Assembly (NCBI GenBank): GCA_001600415.1
Contig: BCJX01000005.1
Location: 742,109-806,108 of the forward strand
Source: Pascua guehoae
Taxonomy: Eukaryota; Basidiomycota; Tremellomycetes; Trichosporonales; Trichosporonaceae
DNA: 64,000 nucleotides
Reading direction: 5' to 3'
The translations under genes and the position numbers were made by a program. Of this stretch, positions 50,134 to 62,989 are shown in pieces. Position 1 is the stretch's first letter; the number at the start of each line of letters is the position of its first letter. The notes below the pieces were generated by a model, which had not been told where the DNA came from, made no database searches, and was given only the letters and a program-made list of their open reading frames with translations.

Positions 50134-53100
50134 GATTGCGCGAGGGTGAGGGGTAGTGTAAGGTGGGGAAGGTGACGTCGACCTGCGAGCAGGGGACTAT
50201 GGGTGGCGAGTTCGAGATGGGGAGGAGGTGATGAGGCCCGGCAGTGGTGTAGCTGCGAGTGACGGTGAGGTCAGGTATCTAATGTGTGCCTGCTAAAGGC
50301 TGGTAGCGATGACGGGAAGCGCGAGGAGCTGTTGCTGGGAGGGGTAGTCGCTTTCTCGAGGATGCATTTGCCTCTCTTTATGTATGTGTTTGAGCTGGCA
50401 CCAAGAGCTGGAGCGGGACAGAGAGGCTGGAAAAGTGTGGTTGGATGGATCCAAACCTCGGCCACTACAACAACGCATCACCAATGACGCCCAGTCGCGC
50501 AAACCGTGCAAGCCGCAAGCCACTGCCGCAAAAGAAAACTGGCCACCTTGGCCTGCTCCCCCCGGGCCCCGCCGTCCTCCACTGGAGGAGAGGCACCCGA
50601 CCCGACGTTTATTTCCCTCGGCTTGTGTGCCACTTAGCTCTGTTCCTTGCTGCCCATCTGCCGTTGCCCATCTCGGCGGCCATCTGCCCCTTTCTTCCCC
50701 AGACGCCAAGCTGCGCAACACTTGTTTCGGCACGTGATGGGTGCTCCCTGCCGCTGCATGTTAAGCTCGGCACAGCACAGCAGCAGCCTTAGAATTCCAC
50801 CCAAGCATCGTGACACGTGCCTGTTCGATTGAGTGGGGAACAGACCTGTTGGTATCGGTGAGTGCCCGAAGGTCCCGAAGCTGATTGCCGTGATAGTGCT
50901 GGGAAATTGGTCCTGTGTCCACATGGTGTACTAAGGTTGGCCTCAATCGACTCCAGAACAGAGAAAAAAAAAACCGTCAATGGTGGCTCTGACGCAACGT
51001 TGCTCTTCAGCGCGCAGGTTTACATGATCCATTACAGAGGCACAGAAAGAGGTTACTACCCTCCGCCATCGCGACGCACACACACTGACACAGTGGGCAC
51101 GTCCTCTTGCCGTACTGGGCCCAAGGTATCGTTTTCGTTTGTTCATTTGTTTACCTCGCTGGCTAGGCCTACGGTGGTCAAGTGTGCTCTAGAACCTGCT
51201 TTCAGGCCTAGTGGTTGTATACTGGACCTGATCAACCGCTACACTCTGTGTCCCCAACGAATACCAATAGCAAAATGCCAACACGCGGGCACTACTGAAA
51301 CGCAGCAAAGAAAATCGGCCGGCTATAACTTTTGCCGTCCTGCCATTGAGCATCTGTGATGGGACTCAGCCAATCTCTGCTGGAGATTGGAGAAAAGGCA
51401 GTGTTCACGTGCCTGTTATTGCTCCTACCGACGCAATTATCAGTCGGGAATACCCCATTCAGTTCAGTTGAGCGCGGTGGAGCAAGTCAAACAGCAGCAG
51501 TCACGCCAGGATGCCAAGTGGGCAAGGGTCGTTCAATGCCGAAGCCGAGCCGTGCCGCGACTCTGCCAGGGCCGGCTGCCTCTGGGCTGGCCTTTGCCTT
51601 TGGTTGCCGATCGCCCGCCGATGACCGTCCAGCCCACCGTTGGGCGGGACCGACGTCGGTCGTTGGGTTGGGAGCTTGTGGAGGCCAGGCTTTTGGTTTA
51701 GCCTTCTCATTTAACGAGGCTTTTGGTCATGTCGTGTCGTCTGTGGCTGCAAGGCAGGCCCATTATTTCAGGGTGGATGGTGGTTCCCCGCAGGGTTCAG
51801 CGCACACACGTTAGGGTACATGCCCCGGTGATCACCGGGGCCCATGTGGATGTTTATTTGTTTCTTCCCCCCCGTTTGGACCCCACAAACGCCACTGCAA
51901 ATTGCCCCACTCGATCGTCCCGACTACCGTGCCTGGTCTCGAGTGTGCGCCACAACTCCCACTCTCTCTCCCTCTCTCTCTCATACTGCTCCAGCGCACG
52001 TTGCCCATAGGTGTGGCGCTCGGGCGGAGGTGGCGGCGATACGGTGGGCATCGCAGCGTGGTCCTGTCGTGCCACTGACGGCTTTGTCTAAATCTTAAAA
52101 AAGGCACCAATAATTAGCAGGCACTCTGCCTGCAGTATCGTTTCGAAGCAGCTTTGCGGCCCGTTTTGCACTAGCCCTGCCTGTGGGTGGCGATACTTTA
52201 TTGCCCATCGGTCATCTTCGGACACTGAGACATCGCAGATCGCTCCATCGCTCCAATCACCGTCGTAACCTCCCACCGTACCGCGTCGGTTATGAGTAAC
52301 CGTTTGTCTTGAGTGTTCCGTTTTGGCAACAAGATGCCGCGCATGCCGTGCACCATCGGACCCCTGCGATAAATCACGGAGACAAAAACGTCCTCGATCT
52401 TGGCAAGGCGGAGGCCGCGTGCAGATGGTGCCCGCTGGCATGTTTATCAACGTATTTTTAGTCTGGTGCGGTATGGACGCTCGAACGGCCAGGACATGTG
52501 GCGACTGTGCACTCCAGCTCCATCGGCATGTCTCATGATGTGGACCTTCGCTCCGTGTGGCCTCGGATGGCCTCGGATTGCGATGTGACGATTTGCAAAA
52601 CCAAAGAAAAGTCTACGACATCACAGAACCTCCGTGCATCATCGTTAGATACGCTCCGGTCCGATCAACAGCGGATAACCTCCTTGGGTGTGGCGAACTC
52701 TATCGAGGACCAGTGTATGGCAGTACTTGTGTCTTTGGGGGTGTTTGCCATGATAGTGTCGTGTTGTCTGATGGGATGTGGACCCCGGAACGCCCGTCGT
52801 CAGAGGCTGGCCCACAGCAGCATCAGTTGGGACGATTTTTCTGCTTTGAAAAGGAAATAAATTGGCGGCACCCCGATCCCGATGTTTATCGGACCATACC
52901 TCTCAACAAACATCACGATGCTAAGCCAAGATTATTCGGTTTGTGGCTGAATAGCCAAGCACGTAGGCATGGTTGGGGTACACGTCTTCACCTTGAGCGT
53001 CACCTTTTCGCAATGGGCCGCTCGACGGGGTGTAGGGGGACGTGGAGGGGGGCAGTGGGACAGCTGACCGTTCCTAACAAACATGTGGGACTACCCGAGC

Positions 53101-55309
53101 AAATATTGAGTATGAGACCGATCGTGACATGGCGGGAGACGAGAGGTGATTGCCTTGCACGTGGGTAGGTGCATTCTAGCAGCGCGGCACGGGGAGTATC
53201 ACCTGCCACAACAAGGGGTGTGGGGATGAGGGAAAGGATGTCGCGCGTGGCAGGGGATCTGGCGTCAGTTGTGGTAAACAACAATCGGCAGGCAATAAGC
53301 TTGGTAGCTAGGCCATGTGGCGGATAGCTCGACGGCCTGGAGACGTGGCGGCCAACACTGCTTCCCCTTGCTAAGGGTAGCGTAATCCTTGCCCACCACA
53401 ACGGTTGCCCAAGGGTGATATTGCCTTGCTTCGGCTCCCCAACACTGACAGACACAGCTGCATTATTATTGGCTCGTTTCCGTAAACCTACTCTTTATTC
53501 AGCAAGAATACACGTTGAGCGTCCGTCATCGTCCATAGAAGACAATTATTCTGCCTGTCCGTCTTCCTTCTCTTCACGAGGTGGTTAGAGGCGTCGGTCC
53601 AAGAACAATGTGGTGGTAGCGACGAAATAATTGTCCTCGCGGCAGACGACGAACAAGTGTGCAAGAAACCTCCATCCTCATAGTCATGAGGATCCCTCTC
53701 TGTGCCCATGTGGCGTTCTCTTCAGGCTGGCCCACTGAGATCGATTCATGGAAGAACACATGCCACAATACCTTTTCATGTATCCCCCCATCGTCTCTAG
53801 CGCGCAATTACATGGTGGTTGAACCTGAGAGAGCAGGCTGGGTGTTCTCACACTAAATCGGCGGAGACAGCTCTAGACAGAGGGCAAACGCCCACTTTGC
53901 TCCGGCTCTGTTTATCTCTGCCCACTCGCGACTATACCGTCTGGGTCGGTCTCGCTCAGCTCCCGCTGTTCGTGATGGGGGTCGGGGATTAGTTGACTGC
54001 TGGAACGTCCTGTGACCATGATTTCACTGCCCACGTGTCGTCCCCAATATGACCCAGCTGGCACAGCATTGTGACTGCCGTACATTTACCACCGCTCACG
54101 CTTTGGCAGAAGTACCGGTGGCCTGAGCTAGTCACTGTTCACAACGAATATTGTACAAAAACGTGGCCGGATATGCCCTCGTGCGCGGTCCACTTTCAAC
54201 CCATTTTTATCCTGCCATCTTGTGGTGTGGCGAACTGTCCGTGTCGACAGCCGACCGTACGGCTGGTTGGGGACCAACGCGGACGACGAAAGCACTCATG
54301 CTTCCTTTAAGATGCCTCCTCCCTTTGTCACCAAAAAGATGATCATTCTGGTGTTCTCATTCTGGACTTCAGACCACACGCTGGTTTTATCCACCCCAAC
54401 CGCCGTGGCACAGGATGATACTGGGCAGCGACCCATTGGGAACCCTCCTTCCACAAAAAGTATGGGTGCAGGAAGCTGAACGTAGCCGCATAACCACTAC
54501 ACACGAGCTTATTGTGACATGTGACAAAGAGGAGAATGGTCAACGGCGACGAGGTACAGGTGGGCTCGGGAATAACGTGACTGCCCACCTTCACTCCCAG
54601 TATGAACACCCACCACTTTCACCTCCCCGAGTGTCAACCCCTCCCCTCCCCGCCGCAGCTTATCCCACCCACTCTGAATGGAGTGAAGGTACCATCGTAA
54701 TGCGCCCTGGCTACCTGGTCCCTCATGGCCTTGGCCCAATGCCTCTCAGTGCACAGAAGCAACAACGGAATATTCCAATCATCTCTATCGTTTGCCCTCT
54801 TCATAGTAACTCTAAGAGAATGGCACCACGTGTTCTCTATTTTCTGTCATTTACTTGGTATCTTGCTTTCATCGCAGGCACTCAAGTCGACAAGTCTCCG
54901 CTGTCAGGTTATCCTCAATAGAGCACGGCGATTGGAAGGGGTGCACATTTCCTATTCCCTACGTATGGTAGGTATGTTGCTAACGCAGAATTTGTAGATC
55001 ATGGCCACTACCTCTAGGACCTTCGTCATACCCACCAAGCGACAAGCGCATCCTCATTATCCGTCCCGTGTTACCAACCACAGCCGAGACGATAAGGATG
55101 ATGATGGTGAAAGCAAAAGTGGCGGCAGCCAGGTGACGGTGGCGACGGATCAATGTCGGGTAAACTTGCCACGTGGGGTTGTCCCATGTATTTTCGTTGT
55201 ACCCATGAGCGCATGAAGCCACATCTTGCAACTTGACCTTGAACCTCATCTTGCTATACCCTTCCTCGTTCTTCTTGCCAACACGACCCATTCGCGGTCC
55301 ACCAAGACC
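50134..55309. other. Large gene-free block
   Basis: About 5.2 kb, the longest stretch without a supportable gene. The first 250 bases are the ATO promoter. A CT-dinucleotide run lies at about 51960-51985. A 203-codon plus-strand frame at 52557-53168 has no recognisable domain. A D-arm-like word at 54487-54508 lacks the rest of a tRNA. I see no LTR, transposase motif or satellite. Confidence 0.45.
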
Positions 55310-57688
55310 ATGCACGCGAAGGCGCATTCTACCGACCTCAAGCGCAAGGAGCCGGCGACGGGTCTTGCAAGTCCCACCATGACGAGCGATCTGGTGACGG
55401 ACGACGGGTTCACAAAGGTGCAGAAGCGCAAGAAGCACAAGGGTGACAAGCCGAAACATCGTCCCCAGTTCCAGTACGACACGAGCTACTTTCGCCAGGG
55501 AAAGAAGATTGGAATTGCCGTGAGTTACTTGCCGTGTGGTCGAAACTGACGCTGCAGCACATTCGCGACCTGTCGCTGTTCATTGCGGCTGACGCGAACC
55601 GGCCATCGTGGATTGTTGTGGACGTAAGTGGGGCTGGTCAGGCGACACGAGCTGCATCGCGACGAGGCCCCCAGTGCTGACATCGACAGAACCCTTCCCT
55701 TGTGACTCACACGGTCGTTGTTCTGGTCCCCGGTCTTCTCCCTACCCATCTCGGGATCGCCCCTCTACCGCCCGTGGCGTGTTTGCCGTTCCAGACCACA
55801 CCTTCCCCCTTTGCTGAGGCCACCGACGCGACGCTTCGTGTTCCCACGATCCCGAAGCTGTTTGCGTATGGATGCCCAACTCGCGCTCCCGGAGATAACC
55901 GCCGTCTCCACTCTGTCTTGTCGAGCTTGACGCAATGTCCTCTACCCGAGGCGATCAAGCGGAAGCGTGGGGCGGAGCACACGCGGCTCATTGGTGAGTT
56001 GTGCGACTTGGAGCAGCGTTTCGATGCCAAGAGGCTGACGGCAGAACTGGCAAAGAAGGGTGGTGCGCAGTCAAGTCCATTGCTGTACATATGTACGCCC
56101 CACCAGATGGCCGCGAACGGTTACCGTCTCCCCAGCTACGTCGAGATCGCAGACACGCCCTTTGTTCCTGGGGATCTTCCTGATAGCCTGAAGGAGGTCT
56201 TCAAGACGCGCAAAGAAATGGGCACTCTGGACGTGACCATGGACGGTCTGTCGGTACCGCCGGGCCCAAAGCCCATCGAGCTCGACGACCAGGGGCGCAG
56301 GCGGCGAGGGAATGTGCGCGAGGACGACGGATGGGTCGAGACACCGGAAGCGACAGGTCCTCCGCCGGACGGAAAGTACCCTGTCCTAGCGATCGACTGC
56401 GAAATGGTGCGTCTGACTTGTCGACCCACGCCGAGCTGACGACAGGTTCTTTCCGCCGAGGGGCAAGAGCTAGCGCGCGTATCGGTCGTGGAGCTTGAGA
56501 GTGGGAAGAATGTGTTTGACGAGCTGGTCAACCCCCCCACCCCTGTCGTCGACTACCTCACCCAGTGAGTCGAGTTGGCCGTGTTGTGGAAGCTGCATGC
56601 AGTTACACAGTCCATTGCTGACCGCAGGTTCTCTGGCATGACCGCGAAGCGTATGGCTCAGGCGACGCACACGCTCGAGAGCATACAGGAAGCGCTCATC
56701 ACCGGTCCCAAACCGCTGATTACTCCGCACACAATCCTGCTTGGCCACTCACTCGACTGCGACCTGGGTGTGCTCAAGATCCGCCACCCGCTTGTTATCG
56801 ACACGACCGTTATCTACAGGCATCCCCGTGGGCCACCGTTCAAGTCTGCGCTCAAGTGGCTCACACAGCGATGGCTCCAGCGTGGTATCCAGGGCGGAGC
56901 CACGGGCCACGACTCGGAGGAGGACGCGAGGGCGTGCGTCGACTTGCTCAAGATGAAGCTCATTCATGGTGAGTCGGGTGTGGTGGCTGACCCACTATGT
57001 GACCTCGTTTCTCCGTCTCGCACGTATCTGGCCCGTGTTGACAACAGGACCCGACTTTGGTGACCCGAACAGCGACGCAGAGTCCATTTTCGAACGTCTC
57101 GGCCGTTACAAGCCGTCCCAGTCTGCCAAAGGACAGCGCTCCCTTGTGGCCGACCATGGGAATCCGGCGTCGTGGTACGGATCAAAGGCGACAAAGGCTG
57201 TGGCGTGCGCGGATGACGACGAGGTGGTCGACGCCGTGGTCAACAGCATTGCGGACCACGAATACGTGTTTGCACGGCTGTGTGAGCTGAGCAATGTGCA
57301 GAACTGTGAGTAGTGTTCCGTAGTCCTAGCCGACCTACCTTCATCTACCTCTCACTGACAACCAGGGAACTCGAACTCGCACTCTGGCTCCGAAATTGAC
57401 CTCTCATCACCCTCCGACGACGACCTCGCGGCGGCGCTAGCGCGCTTTGACGAGCGCCTCGCGCGCCTCCACGCGGGCCTCCCGCACAACACGGCGCTGA
57501 TCATGGCTACGGGCCACTCGGACCCGCGGCCCATGCTGCACCTCGCCCAACGCCGTACGCGCTGGGAGCGTGCCCACCGCGCCGACCCGGAACAAAAGGT
57601 CGAGACGTGGACCACTGCGGACGACAGGGACCTCGAGATGCGCGTCGCAGAGGCGAGGGAAGGCATGGCCTTCTTCTGTGTCAAGTAG
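55310..57688 (+). CDS. REX1: REX1-type RNA exonuclease (DEDDh)
   Basis: Seven exons, 55310-55519, 55558-55623, 55690-56406, 56446-56564, 56628-56968, 57048-57305 and 57366-57688, give 677 residues. A Lys-rich N-terminus precedes the exonuclease domain. Its motifs are Exo I VLAIDCEM (D328, E330, at the end of exon 3), Exo II GHSLDCDLGVLK (D414/D416 region), and Exo III with H465 and D470 in the GHDSEEDARACVDL stretch, the DEDDh arrangement. The Rex1 family trims the 3' ends of 5S rRNA and tRNA-Arg and helps mature 5.8S rRNA in the nucleus. The C-terminal 200 residues after the domain are less conserved. All six introns are short (34-79 nt). The start at 55310 precedes a basic stretch; no earlier in-frame ATG is supported. 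Confidence 0.92.
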
Positions 57689-58360
57689 AAGGGTGACGTT
57701 CTTTTGCATCAAGGGGCGGACCGGCAAGTGGAGAGTTATTGATCGTGTTTGGGAGGCGCGCGAGCCGAGCCTGTGGAGAGTGAGCGAGACTGTGTAGAGC
57801 ATGTAGAAGTCGTCTAGTGTCTTGCAGGCGGCATACTCGTAGCGCAGTGGTACATTGTTCACTGTCGCATTCATGTATACAACCGGCCATTCAGGCTTCA
57901 AACCAAGTGCTGCAGAGCACGAGCGGAGCAGACAGCAGTGGCGGCACGTGACAGGTGCAGAAGTGATGGGCACACCCGCCGCCTGCATCGAATAGAATGC
58001 ACACTCGTCGCCTGGGAAGTGCATGGAGGTGGCCCTCGTGCATGGCTTCGATCACAAAGAGCAACCTGAAGTCTGAACGCTGGGCCCGCTGGGACGCAAC
58101 GGCATGGCTTGATGCAAGCCTCCGCCCTCAGTGGTGGCAGTGCCACGTGCGACGGCGACCTCCGCCAGCGGCAAATCCGGCCGGCCCGACCATTTCTCCC
58201 AACGCCATTGTTATGGCGCGTCACATCCATCCATCCTTTCAACCCATCGCTGCAACCATCCCCATCCCCATCGTCCCCATCGTCCCCATCGTCCCCATCG
58301 CCCCAACCCCTCCTCCCACGGACCAGGATCCATCCACACCCCTGCTCTACTGGACTCACG
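57689..58360. other. Intergenic, REX1 to SUS1
   Basis: These 672 bases comprise the REX1 3' UTR and the SUS1 promoter, which carries a 9-bp repeat. Confidence 0.5.
58258..58305. repeat. 9-bp tandem repeat (CATCGTCCC)n upstream of SUS1
   Basis: About four to five copies of a C-rich 9-bp unit lie in the last 105 bases before the SUS1 start codon, so probably in its promoter or 5' UTR. Confidence 0.8.
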
Positions 58361-58463
58361 ATGGCCGACGACGCGACGCTCGACGCGATCCGCAAGCGCC
58401 TCCTTGAGACGGGCGACTGGGAGCGGTGAGTCAGGTTGGGTGTCGGGCTGGGTCGGGGGGTCC

Positions 58464-58517
<54 letters not shown>

Positions 58518-59814
58518 GGTGTGGGTAATTGGCATGGGGTGTGTTGTGTTGTGTTGTGCTCGGTATCGATGGGGTGTCGATGAGGGGTCGATGAGGGGTC
58601 GACGAGAGGCAGGCTGTACGCACCTCGACTAGACAGCGACCACCAGAGTACCAGCCGTCCTTCCATACCCCCCGCACGTCCACGGTACCCCACATATCCC
58701 CGCCCCCATGTCCGCGTAGACTTCCGCCCACCCGCACGCCCTCCATACTCTCCCGACCCGCCTACTTCCGCGGCTGACATTAGGATATCCCGCCTCCTGC
58801 GCGCGCAGCTCGAAGAGTCGGGATTCGACGATGACCTCAAGGATCTTGCAAAGGGTGAGTCTTTGGCTTCCCGTCTGGGTGGGGGCGTCGTGGACACACG
58901 GGCGCCGGTTGCGGTTGCGGCTGGGGCTGGCGGCGCTTGTCCTGCGGCTTTGGTGTGTGGCGTGCCTCGAGGTTGGGCTCTGGATCGGTGGACGGGGTGT
59001 TGTGGAGTGGTAGGCGGGTTGGGGTTGTCGGGGTTGGGCGGTGGGCGGGGGTTGGGCTGGGTTGGGCGGGTGCGTTGTGCGGGGCTGGGCTTGATGTCCA
59101 AGTCCACAAGACCCTCGACTCGAGCACCGTACGAGGGCCGGAAAGGACAGCGAGACACGTCTACCCAGCGGCTGGAGGAGCATGTCGAGCATGTCGAGCA
59201 TGTCGAGCATGTCGAGCATGTCGAGCATCTCGGGCATCTCGGGCATCTCGGACATCTCATCGTGACATGGCCATGGCGTTTAGGCAGCCGAGGCAACACC
59301 TGCCCTCGCGACTTGACCCCCGAGGCTCCGTCCTACTCCCATGCTACCATCAGCCACACGGGCCATACTTGTGCCGTCCACACCCCCCTCCCCGCGACTT
59401 TGCCTTCGACACGTCCACTGACGACATGCAGAAAAGGCACGCAAGCAGGACGCGCCGAGCCTGGCCAAGCTCGTCGCCGAGGTGACGCCCGCGGCAAATG
59501 GTGAGTGGCGGCGTAACTGTAGCCGAGCGGTTCGGAGACTGTAATCGTGGGCGTCGAGTGGAACTGGGCGGCGCGAGTCTGGAATGCCCATGGGATACAC
59601 CCGGGGGTTTGCTCCGCTCGTCTCTCTGCTGGGGCCGGATCTCGTTCCATCCCCCTACACGTCCCCGGGCCTACGGCACGCGCTTTGCCCTCCCCCCCGA
59701 CTCTGCTCCAGACGAATGCTAATGCTAATGCCAGACCTCGTCGGCGACCAGGTGCGCGAGGCGGTCGTGCGCGAGATCGAGGCCGTGCTCGAGCGCGAGG
59801 TCGAGCGTGTCTAG
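58361..59814 (+). CDS. SUS1: SUS1/ENY2, SAGA and TREX-2 subunit
   Basis: Four small exons, 58361-58425, 58784-58854, 59432-59500 and 59735-59814, give 94 residues, matching the family's 90-100. The protein is all-helical: TLDAIRKRLLETGDWERISRLLRAQLEESG, DDLKDLAKEKAR, SLAKLVAEVTP and a last helix REAVVREIEAVLE, the Sus1/ENY2 helical hairpin order. It bridges the SAGA deubiquitinase module (with Sgf11, Sgf73, Ubp8) and the TREX-2 mRNA export complex. Introns of 358, 577 and 234 nt occupy 80 percent of the gene. Intron 1 holds 49 consecutive Gs and intron 2 a 9-bp array. Yeast SUS1 is itself known for regulated splicing, so the introns may matter here. Confidence 0.9.
58466..58514 (+). repeat. 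Poly(G) tract of 49 bases in SUS1 intron 1
   Basis: The run is uninterrupted in the given sequence. It is on the sense strand, so the pre-mRNA would contain 49 Gs, able to form G-quadruplexes. The exact length is likely uncertain because long homopolymers are hard to sequence. Confidence 0.85.
59178..59258. repeat. 9-bp tandem repeat (GAGCATGTC)n in SUS1 intron 2
   Basis: Five to six perfect copies are followed by three GGGCATCTC variants, inside the 577-nt intron 58855-59431. Confidence 0.88.
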
Positions 59815-60653
59815 ACGTTGGAGCGATTGCAGTGGTGAGGGGCGCCCGGGGGCGAGCCAGAGAGTGTCCGTTGGTCGGATGGGGACTCGTTACGACGGCA
59901 CGCGCGCATGGTCATGGGCTACCGTGGCTCTGCTGTCGCTCGCCGTCTGATCGGCCCATTCGCACGCTGGCTGGAGCGTATCGACACCGACCTCGTGGCC
60001 GCTTGTCTACTCTCTCAGTCTCCACATCGCCATCCCTACGGTCCTTGTGCTGTTGCCATCCCCTCCCTGCCTGTTCCCATACCTCGTCTTTGTTGGACAT
60101 ACCCGCGACACCGCCCACTCGCACCCACCTCGCTACGCCTACACCACTACCCACCCTGCCATTCTCCCAGACACGCACAATGTCCCCATGTCGCGTCTGC
60201 ACCCACGCCACGCGCCACACTCTCTGTTGTACCACATCTCCAATCTACATGAATCGCGTTGCATCCGACATAGTGCTCCGACCTACAATCCTGCTCCTGC
60301 TACAGTGCACAGTGCGACGGGATGTTTAGTGCCTGTGTGTCAGTGGTGGTCAGAGGGGTGGAAAGTCGAGGGGCATCACTGGGGCAGGTGCTAGAAGGGT
60401 TTGGGAGGGGGCTCAAGGAGAGTTCGCGACAAGAATCCACGTGGTCTGGGAAGGTGGCTAAGAGAGCAGGACATTGTCGTTCTGCCTGTGGACCAATGTG
60501 TAGCTGCAAGCAGCCACCTCATCCCGGCCACTTTCAGCAGCCACTCTCTTGCCTAGACTGTTGGGACTGTGACTCGTGCCGCCTTGATCCCAAGTCCCAA
60601 GCCCATTTCCAAGCTCGCTCACTCGCCGCTACGCGGCTCGTTCACTCGTTGAC
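59815..60653. other. Intergenic, convergent SUS1 and NFS1 3' ends
   Basis: These 839 bases contain no gene or repeat that I can support. Confidence 0.5.
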
Positions 60654-62989
60654 TCACCCGCTCCACTCAATCTTGTTAATGTCGATACCCTCCTGGACCA
60701 TTTCCCAGAGGGGCGACATGTCACGGAGACGTGTGACGACCTGGACGATGCGTCCGACGACCATGTCAATCTCTGCCTCTGTGGTAAAGCGGCCGATACC
60801 GAAACGGAGCGACGAGTGTGCCATGTCGTCGCTTGCGCCGAGGGCGCGGAGGACATAGCTGGGCTCGAGCGAGGCGGATGTGCACGCCGAGCCCGACGAG
60901 AGGGCCACGTCCTTGAGGGCCATGAGGAGGCTCTCGCCCTCGACATAGGCAAACGAGAGGTTTACGCAGCCGGCGTAGCCGTGGTCTGGGTCACCGTTGC
61001 GGACAACGTGCTCGACCTGGCTCGTAATGCCGTCAATCAGCCGGCGCGAGAGGGCCGACACGTGTGCGTGGTCGGCGTCCATCTCGAGCTTTGCGAGGCG
61101 CGTCGCCTCGCCGAAACCAACGACAATGGGCGCAGGGACAGTGCCAGAGCGCAGACCACGCTCCTGGCCACCGCCGTGGATGAGGGGCTCGAGACGCACG
61201 CGTGGCCGGCGGCGCACGTATGCCGCGCCCACACCCTTGGGTCCGTAAATCTTGTGGCCCGAAATCGACATTGCGTCAATGCCCATTGCCTCGACGTCGA
61301 GCGGAATCTTGCCCACTGCCTGCGCGGCGTCCGTGTGGAACAGGGGCTTGGTCACGCCGTTTTCCTTTGCCCATTCCTTGATCGTGCGCGAAATCTCGGC
61401 AAGCGGCTGGATGACACCAATCTCGTTGTTCACCGCCATGATGGACACGAGCGACGTGTCGGGGCGAAGCGCTGCGCGCAGGCCCTCGATCGAGACAAGG
61501 CCAGTAGGGCCCACGGGCAGGTACGTGATCTCAAAGTCTTGCGTCGAGAGGAAGCGGCACGAGTCGAGCACGCACTTGTGCTCCTGCAATGTTAGCGGTG
61601 ACCGAGAGACAGAGTAGCTGGAGCTGGGGCTGGAGCTGGAATCGTGGCTAAAGCGGAGCTCTTACTGGGCCAACCTGGGCTGGTTGCCGGAGGTTCGCGC
61701 TTTCACCGTCTGAGGAATAAATCTGTCCCTAGACAGGCATTCCACCAGATAACCACATGGCTCCGCGGCAAATCACCGCGGCAGTCACTTCGGTATTCCT
61801 GACAATCCCTCCTCTCACCGACTGCACTGCGCTTAAACGACGTATCCCTCGCAGCCACCCGTTGCCGCTACCTGTTCGGCCCCGCTGCCCCGCCCGCCAC
61901 TAACCCATTCCCCGCTCCGACGCTCATCCCTCCAGCCCCCGCGTTCCAGCTCGCAGCCCACTCCTCGACCCAGCGCTACTCACCGTCTGCGTGGTAATAA
62001 TGTGCTTCTTCTTGCCCTTGTGAAAGTTTGCAATGCCCTTGATAATCATATTGTTGGCCTCTGTGGCGCCCGAGGTAAACACGATGTCCTTTTCCCCGGC
62101 GCCAATGAGGCTCGCGACGTGGGCGCGCGCCTCGTCGACGGCCGTCTCGGCCTCCCACCCGTACGCGTGTGTGCGGCTGTGGGGGTTGCCATACTGCTCT
62201 GTGAAAAAGGGCATCATCTTGTCGAGCACGCGCGGGTCCATGGGCGTCGTCGCTTGCATGTCGAGGTAGATTGGGCGGCCGGCCGTTGCGCCGCCGCGCG
62301 CCGAGACCTTGAAGCCTGCGATGGCTGGGGTTAGTTGAATGTGAGGCTTTGGGGGGGGGGGGGGGGGGCAGTTGGGTTGGGTTACGCGACAGGGAGACGA
62401 TGGGGGCTGGACATTTGTCTCATGTGCTCGTTCGCGAGCTGGACAGTGGACAAATGGTGGTGCCAGATGGTGCCAGTTGTGGGAGCTGGGTGGGAGGTAT
62501 GACGAAAGCAAAGACGGCAACCATGCAAGCCAATAACGAGCAAGGTGTCGTGCAAGCCAGTAACGAGCAAGGTGTCAAGAATCCTGGCCGTCCGCCCAAG
62601 ACAACCGCAGATAACACTAGCGCAATCTTGACCACAGCTTGCGCTCCGAGCAGCGACTCGCCGACTCGCCTCTAGGAATACCCATAATGCCGGGCACAAC
62701 CCACTCCTTAACACTCTGCACTGCACCTCGGCACTACTCTGCCCACCGCCTCACAGCACCAGCACCTATATCCCAAAGCCAGGCCCCCAACCAGCCACTC
62801 CGCCGAGACCTGTCTCAAACCCGTCCAACTCCAACACTCACCAACTTCCTCCTCGGACACGGGGGGCTCGCTGACGCTCGCGCTCGGGGGCGCCGTGGGG
62901 GTCACGAGCGTGCGCGCGAGCATGGGTGCGGCGCGGAACGCCGACGGGCGGAGCGCGCGTGTCGCGCGGGCAGCGAGGCGGAGGGACAT
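60654..62989 (-). CDS. NFS1: Mitochondrial cysteine desulfurase Nfs1
   Basis: Three exons, 62989-62842, 62324-61984 and 61583-60654, give 472 residues. Residues 1-30 form a mitochondrial presequence ([18 protein letters not shown]), followed by a Ser/Pro linker. The class V aminotransferase fold shows [24 protein letters not shown], the PLP lysine K274 in [22 protein letters not shown] and the catalytic C397 in SSGSACTS. The C-terminus [20 protein letters not shown] is the typical eukaryotic Nfs1 end. Nfs1 makes persulfide from cysteine with Isd11 and supplies sulfur to the Isu scaffold for Fe-S clusters and to tRNA thiolation. Introns are long, 517 and 400 nt; the first contains 18 consecutive Cs on the sense strand (G on the plus strand, 62351-62368). 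Confidence 0.96.

Noticed and set aside
52557..53168. 203-codon plus-strand frame in the gene-free block
   Set aside because: No recognisable domain, no splice or promoter support, and composition close to that of neighbouring non-coding DNA.
54487..54508. tRNA D-arm-like word on the minus strand (GTGTAGTGGTTA context)
   Set aside because: No anticodon stem or T-arm follows at the right distance; at most a decayed tRNA fragment.
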